From: Helicobacter sp. 11S02596-1 | Lineage (GTDB): Bacteria > Campylobacterota > Campylobacteria > Campylobacterales > Helicobacteraceae | Assembly (NCBI RefSeq): GCF_002272825.1 | Contig: NZ_MLAM01000002.1 | Location: 173,492-237,491 of the forward strand | Direction of reading: 5' to 3' | Length of the DNA stretch: 64,000 nucleotides | In this document: in pieces, positions 61,283-64,000 of the stretch | How positions within the stretch are numbered: the first letter of the stretch is position 1 | Layout of the letters: each line of letters starts with the position of its first letter | Program-made: the position numbers and the translations under genes | Notes under the pieces: generated by a model | The model's database searches: none | What the model saw: only the letters and a program-made list of their open reading frames with translations | Told to the model about the DNA's origin: nothing

Positions 61283-63331
61283 GTGAAAAAAGTGTTTATT
61301 TGGCTCTTTGGCGTTTTGATTGTTTTAGTGGGATTGGTGTATGTTTTGCTATTCACACAAATCGGGAACAATATCTTAAAACCCGTTGTCCGTGTGGCGA
61401 TCAACAAATATTCGCCCATCCCTTTAGAGGTGCAAAATTTTTCTTTGCGGCTCTCTCGTTTTGATATTGCTTTGGCTCATCAAGACGCGGTTTTGGCGCA
61501 TTTTTGGGGTGATTTTTCTTTATTTTCGCAGACAATCGACGCAAAATTTGACGCGACTTTCAAGGATTTATCGGTTTTAAATCCGATGGTTGGTATGCCT
61601 TTAAAAGGTGGCTTCCAGATTGATTCGAGCATTCAAGGCAAGTTTGGCGACTTGTTGGTTAAAACTACCAGCAATCTAGCCGATTCAAAAACCAAGCTAG
61701 AAGCAAGATTGATTGATTATGATTTAGCAGATCTTAATGCCGATATTACAGACTTGCACCTGGAAAAACTGCTCCCTATCATCGGGCAAAAGCCCTATGC
61801 AAGCGGGATTTTCAAGCTCAAAGCCGATGTGAAAAAAAACCAAAATCACGGCTATGATGGGCAAATCACTGCCAATATCACAGATGGTCTTCTCAATCAG
61901 AAATTGGTAAAAAATGATTTTAAAATCCCCGTTCCCAAGGTGGATTTTTTATTGGCATTGCAAGCTGATTTTAATGACAAATCTATCCAAGACAGCTTGA
62001 GCTTCACCTCTAATGTGGGGAATTTCACCACCAGCGGGACGATCGCTATCCCAGATATGCGTATTGCTAATGTCTATGAAGCCAAGTTTTCTGACCTTTC
62101 TCCTTTGAGTCCCATTGTTAAAATCCCTTTGCGAGGTAGCGCACAAACCAGTGGCGAGATCACAGGCAACCAGCAGGATTTGCATATCAAAGGCAAAAGC
62201 GACATCGCCGATTCCCAGACCCTTTATGATGTGAATTTGAAAAATTTCGCCCTCACAGCGGTGGATTTTGACATCAAAAAACTTGCAATACAAAAGATTT
62301 TATGGATGTTCTATCAACCCCAATACGCCCACGCCTCCGCAGATATGCAGGGTAATATCAGCGATTTTGCGACCTTTCCATCGATAAAATTCACCGGTAA
62401 TATCACGGGCAAAACCATCAACGCCCCCATCAAAAAGCAATTTGAGATCGATATGCCCGACACGGCATTTGATAGCAAAATCGCCTTGCTTTCAAAAAAT
62501 GGCACGGGCAAATTGGATTTTGATTTTGACTCCCCGATTGGATCTCTCAAGCTCAACCAAGCCGATGTTGATATGACAAAACCTCTTTTTGATGGCAAAT
62601 TTCACGCTTCCTTGCCCGACCTCAAAAAGCTCAAGTTCATCACAGGCGTCGGGCTTGTAGGTTCTTTTGATGTTGATGGCAAACTCCGCTATGCTGGTGG
62701 GTTACACGCAGATTTTCATTCAAATAGTTTGGGTGGGAATCTGCAAGGTGTTTTTGAAAATGACACACTCAAAAGCGACTTCAAAGACATCCCGGTCAAA
62801 AGGCTTATTGGCTTGCTAGAAATCCCAGATGTTTTTGACGCGATGGCATCAGGCGGTCTGGATTACAATATCACCACGCAAAAAGGCAAGATCTGGGCTT
62901 CGGTGAAAAATGGCTCGATTGTTCGGAGCGATTTTACGCAACTAATCAAAAAATACGCCAAATTTGACCTCGCCAGCGAGGTTTTTGAAACGACGGATTT
63001 TACGAGTTCTATTGACAAAAAGCTTCTCAATGCCAAGCTTTCAATGCAAAGCAAAGATGTGCGTATCGAGTCAAATAAAATGCTTATCGACCTAGAAAAA
63101 AGCCAGATCGCTTCAAAAATCAGACTCTCACTCCAAAAAGATTATATTGATGTGGGTCTCAATGGCAATCTCAAATCGCCAAAAGTCGATATTGACGCGA
63201 GTGCATTACTCAAAAAACAGGCTGTCGAAGCGATTGATAAGGGCGCAGATAAGGCGATTGAGAAATATGTTCCCAAAGAAAATCAAGAGAATGTCAAAAA
63301 ACTCCTCAATGGGATTTTGAAGAAATTTTAA
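61283..63331 (+). CDS. AsmA/TamB-like large periplasmic protein
   Basis: This 682-residue protein has an N-terminal membrane anchor (about residues 5-27) and then a long, mostly beta-strand periplasmic part with repeating patterns (LKGGFQIDSSIQGKFGDL; RGSAQTSGEITGNQQDL; FDVDGKLRYAGGLHADFHS). These features and the late DYNITTQKGKIWASVKNGSI segment resemble AsmA-like proteins, which form bridges for phospholipid transport between membranes. A TamB-like role is equally possible. It starts with GTG after AGGAAAAA, 14 bases after ccsBA, and is probably co-transcribed with it. Confidence 0.65.
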   Translation: MKKVFIWLFGVLIVLVGLVYVLLFTQIGNNILKPVVRVAINKYSPIPLEVQNFSLRLSRFDIALAHQDAVLAHFWGDFSLFSQTIDAKFDATFKDLSVLNPMVGMPLKGGFQIDSSIQGKFGDLLVKTTSNLADSKTKLEARLIDYDLADLNADITDLHLEKLLPIIGQKPYASGIFKLKADVKKNQNHGYDGQITANITDGLLNQKLVKNDFKIPVPKVDFLLALQADFNDKSIQDSLSFTSNVGNFTTSGTIAIPDMRIANVYEAKFSDLSPLSPIVKIPLRGSAQTSGEITGNQQDLHIKGKSDIADSQTLYDVNLKNFALTAVDFDIKKLAIQKILWMFYQPQYAHASADMQGNISDFATFPSIKFTGNITGKTINAPIKKQFEIDMPDTAFDSKIALLSKNGTGKLDFDFDSPIGSLKLNQADVDMTKPLFDGKFHASLPDLKKLKFITGVGLVGSFDVDGKLRYAGGLHADFHSNSLGGNLQGVFENDTLKSDFKDIPVKRLIGLLEIPDVFDAMASGGLDYNITTQKGKIWASVKNGSIVRSDFTQLIKKYAKFDLASEVFETTDFTSSIDKKLLNAKLSMQSKDVRIESNKMLIDLEKSQIASKIRLSLQKDYIDVGLNGNLKSPKVDIDASALLKKQAVEAIDKGADKAIEKYVPKENQENVKKLLNGILKKF

Positions 63332-63347
63332 TGCTTTCATTATTTTT

Positions 63348-63417
63348 ACTCGGTTTGGATTAAAAATCCAAACCTGAAGACCACTGCGGGCGATTAAATC
63401 GGTGTTCGCTCCTAAAG
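63348..63417 (-). repeat. Hairpin A/B module, copy 7
   Basis: ACTC, stem B (GGTTTGGATT-AAA-AATCCAAACC, 63352-63374), CTGAAGACCACTGCG, a reduced stem A (CGATT-A-AATCG, 63391-63401), TTCGCTCCTAAAG. Confidence 0.75.
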
Positions 63418-63856
63418 GCTTTCGCCTGTAAGCTTTTCTAATGCTTTAAACTTTTCAATCGCAAAAGAAAAGGGGTTTAATCCTCCCCTAACCCCTCCTT
63501 TAACCCACGAAAAGAATAAGCCTCCGCTTTTCTTTTCGGCAAACAAAGGAGGGGAAGTCGCTTGCTTGTGTCTCCTTGCGAAAAATCGGCGGGCGCACTT
63601 CAACGATTGGGTGGGCGGGTCAAAATTTTCCGATTTTTCACAGCACACAAGCGCGACAAAGGCAAGCAGTTTCAGAACTGCTAACAAACCAAAGCCCACT
63701 ATGCTTTTTCACCCTATCTACTAAGGGGGCGTGCAGTGGGTTTCTGACCCACCCACCCGATGGTTGCAAGGGGGCGGGCGACGCTTCGCAGGTAGAACCC
63801 CGCCCCCTGCGTAATAAAAAAATAAAAAGGCGGGAGACCAAAAAACATTATTTTTT

Positions 63857-63920
63857 ACTCGGTTGGCAATGCCAACCTGAAGACCATTCCAAGAGGCAAA
63901 GCCTCTTTTCATTCCTAAAG
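63857..63920 (-). repeat. Hairpin A/B module, copy 8
   Basis: ACTC, stem B (GGTTGGC-AAT-GCCAACC, 63861-63877), CTGAAGACCATTCC, stem A (AAGAGGC-AAA-GCCTCTT, 63891-63907), TTCATTCCTAAAG. Both stem sequences are unique to this copy. Confidence 0.8.
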
Positions 63921-64000
63921 TTTTTTCACCCACCCACCCGATTTATTCCGTGCTTCGCACGTCATCAACCCGTTTTCTAAGGTTTCCATTCACAAACCAC

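Larger units (their letters stand above)
63340..64000. repeat. Hairpin-rich intergenic island 5 (runs past the window end)
   Basis: In reverse orientation it repeats most of island 2: a hairpin A/B copy (63348-63417), the GGCGAAAGCC hairpin, CCCCTCCTTT (63492-63501) paired to AAAGGAGGGG (63545-63554) around the same inner CGAAAAG/CTTTTCG hairpin, the GAAAAATCGG stem now interrupted by the C-rich motif (63609-63621), and GCTTGTGT/ACACAAGC. A second motif copy (63746-63758), a GGGGGCGGG strip, a second A/B copy and the GATGA/GAAT hairpin with CGTGC/GCACG (63945-63971) follow. ORFs of 70-134 codons here are not supported as genes. Confidence 0.8.

Noticed and set aside
114..64000. CRISPR array or insertion sequence as an explanation of the repeats
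   Set aside because: There are no regular direct repeats with equal spacers, no cas genes, no transposase ORF and no terminal repeats with target duplications.

Overview
The window is chromosomal DNA from a Helicobacter species (Campylobacterota), but not H. pylori in the strict sense. Gene content and local order match Helicobacter blocks I recognise: metG / MurF-like / cmoB / thioesterase-like / cholesterol glucosyltransferase; aminotransferase / gpt / rimO / tilS; ccoNOQP with the DUF4006 and FixH-like genes; bamD-lon-tyrA beside fliW; ccdA / PyrC-like / mqnX; rsmE / membrane protein / hemH / thioredoxin / ccsBA. A hisIE gene and a cluster of pseudopilins with a PilT/GspE ATPase point to a non-pylori Helicobacter. 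The species cannot be fixed from the window.

Layout. 1-5 kb: end of gltS, ribD, a tRNA methyltransferase-like gene and a CcoI-type copper ATPase. 5-9 kb: Fur-box-controlled hugZ, a candidate small RNA, a DMT exporter, a CoA-binding protein and threonine deaminase. 8.8-17.6 kb: a membrane protein, a pseudopilin, a glycosyltransferase, then metG to cgt. 18.4-22.4 kb: aminotransferase, gpt, rimO, tilS. 22.5-29.5 kb: the cbb3 oxidase operon running into FixH-like and pseudopilin/ATPase genes. 29.8-33 kb: xth, metA and an outer membrane protein behind a poly-G promoter. 33.4-33.6 kb: an apparent type I toxin-antitoxin locus that is easily missed. 33.6-50 kb: channel, wall, flavodoxin, protease, flagellar-assembly, menaquinone and cytochrome-biogenesis genes. 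50.5-63.3 kb: RNA helicase, ilvE, SPFH protein, hisIE, rsmE, hemH and the System II cytochrome c synthase. No tRNA, rRNA, insertion sequence, prophage or CRISPR array was seen.

A functional thread links copper loading (CcoI), the cbb3 oxidase, heme synthesis (HemH), cytochrome c maturation (CcdA, thioredoxin, CcsBA) and menaquinone synthesis (MqnX): together they build a microaerobic respiratory chain.

The most unusual content lies between genes. Six intergenic islands (about 114-680, 17546-18300, 29549-29757, 31560-31990, 33126-33344 and 63340-64000) are mosaics of hairpins. About ten copies share one module: CTTTAGGA, hairpin A, GGTCTTCAG, hairpin B, GAGTAAAAA. The flanking words are conserved, while the stems differ between copies yet stay complementary. 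A second hairpin (GATGA / GAAT flanks) and a large domain also show paired changes. A C-rich motif (GACCCRCCCACCC) occurs eight times, only in these islands as far as I noticed. I know of no described family with these properties. It could be a structured RNA family or a family of single-strand-mobilised palindromes.
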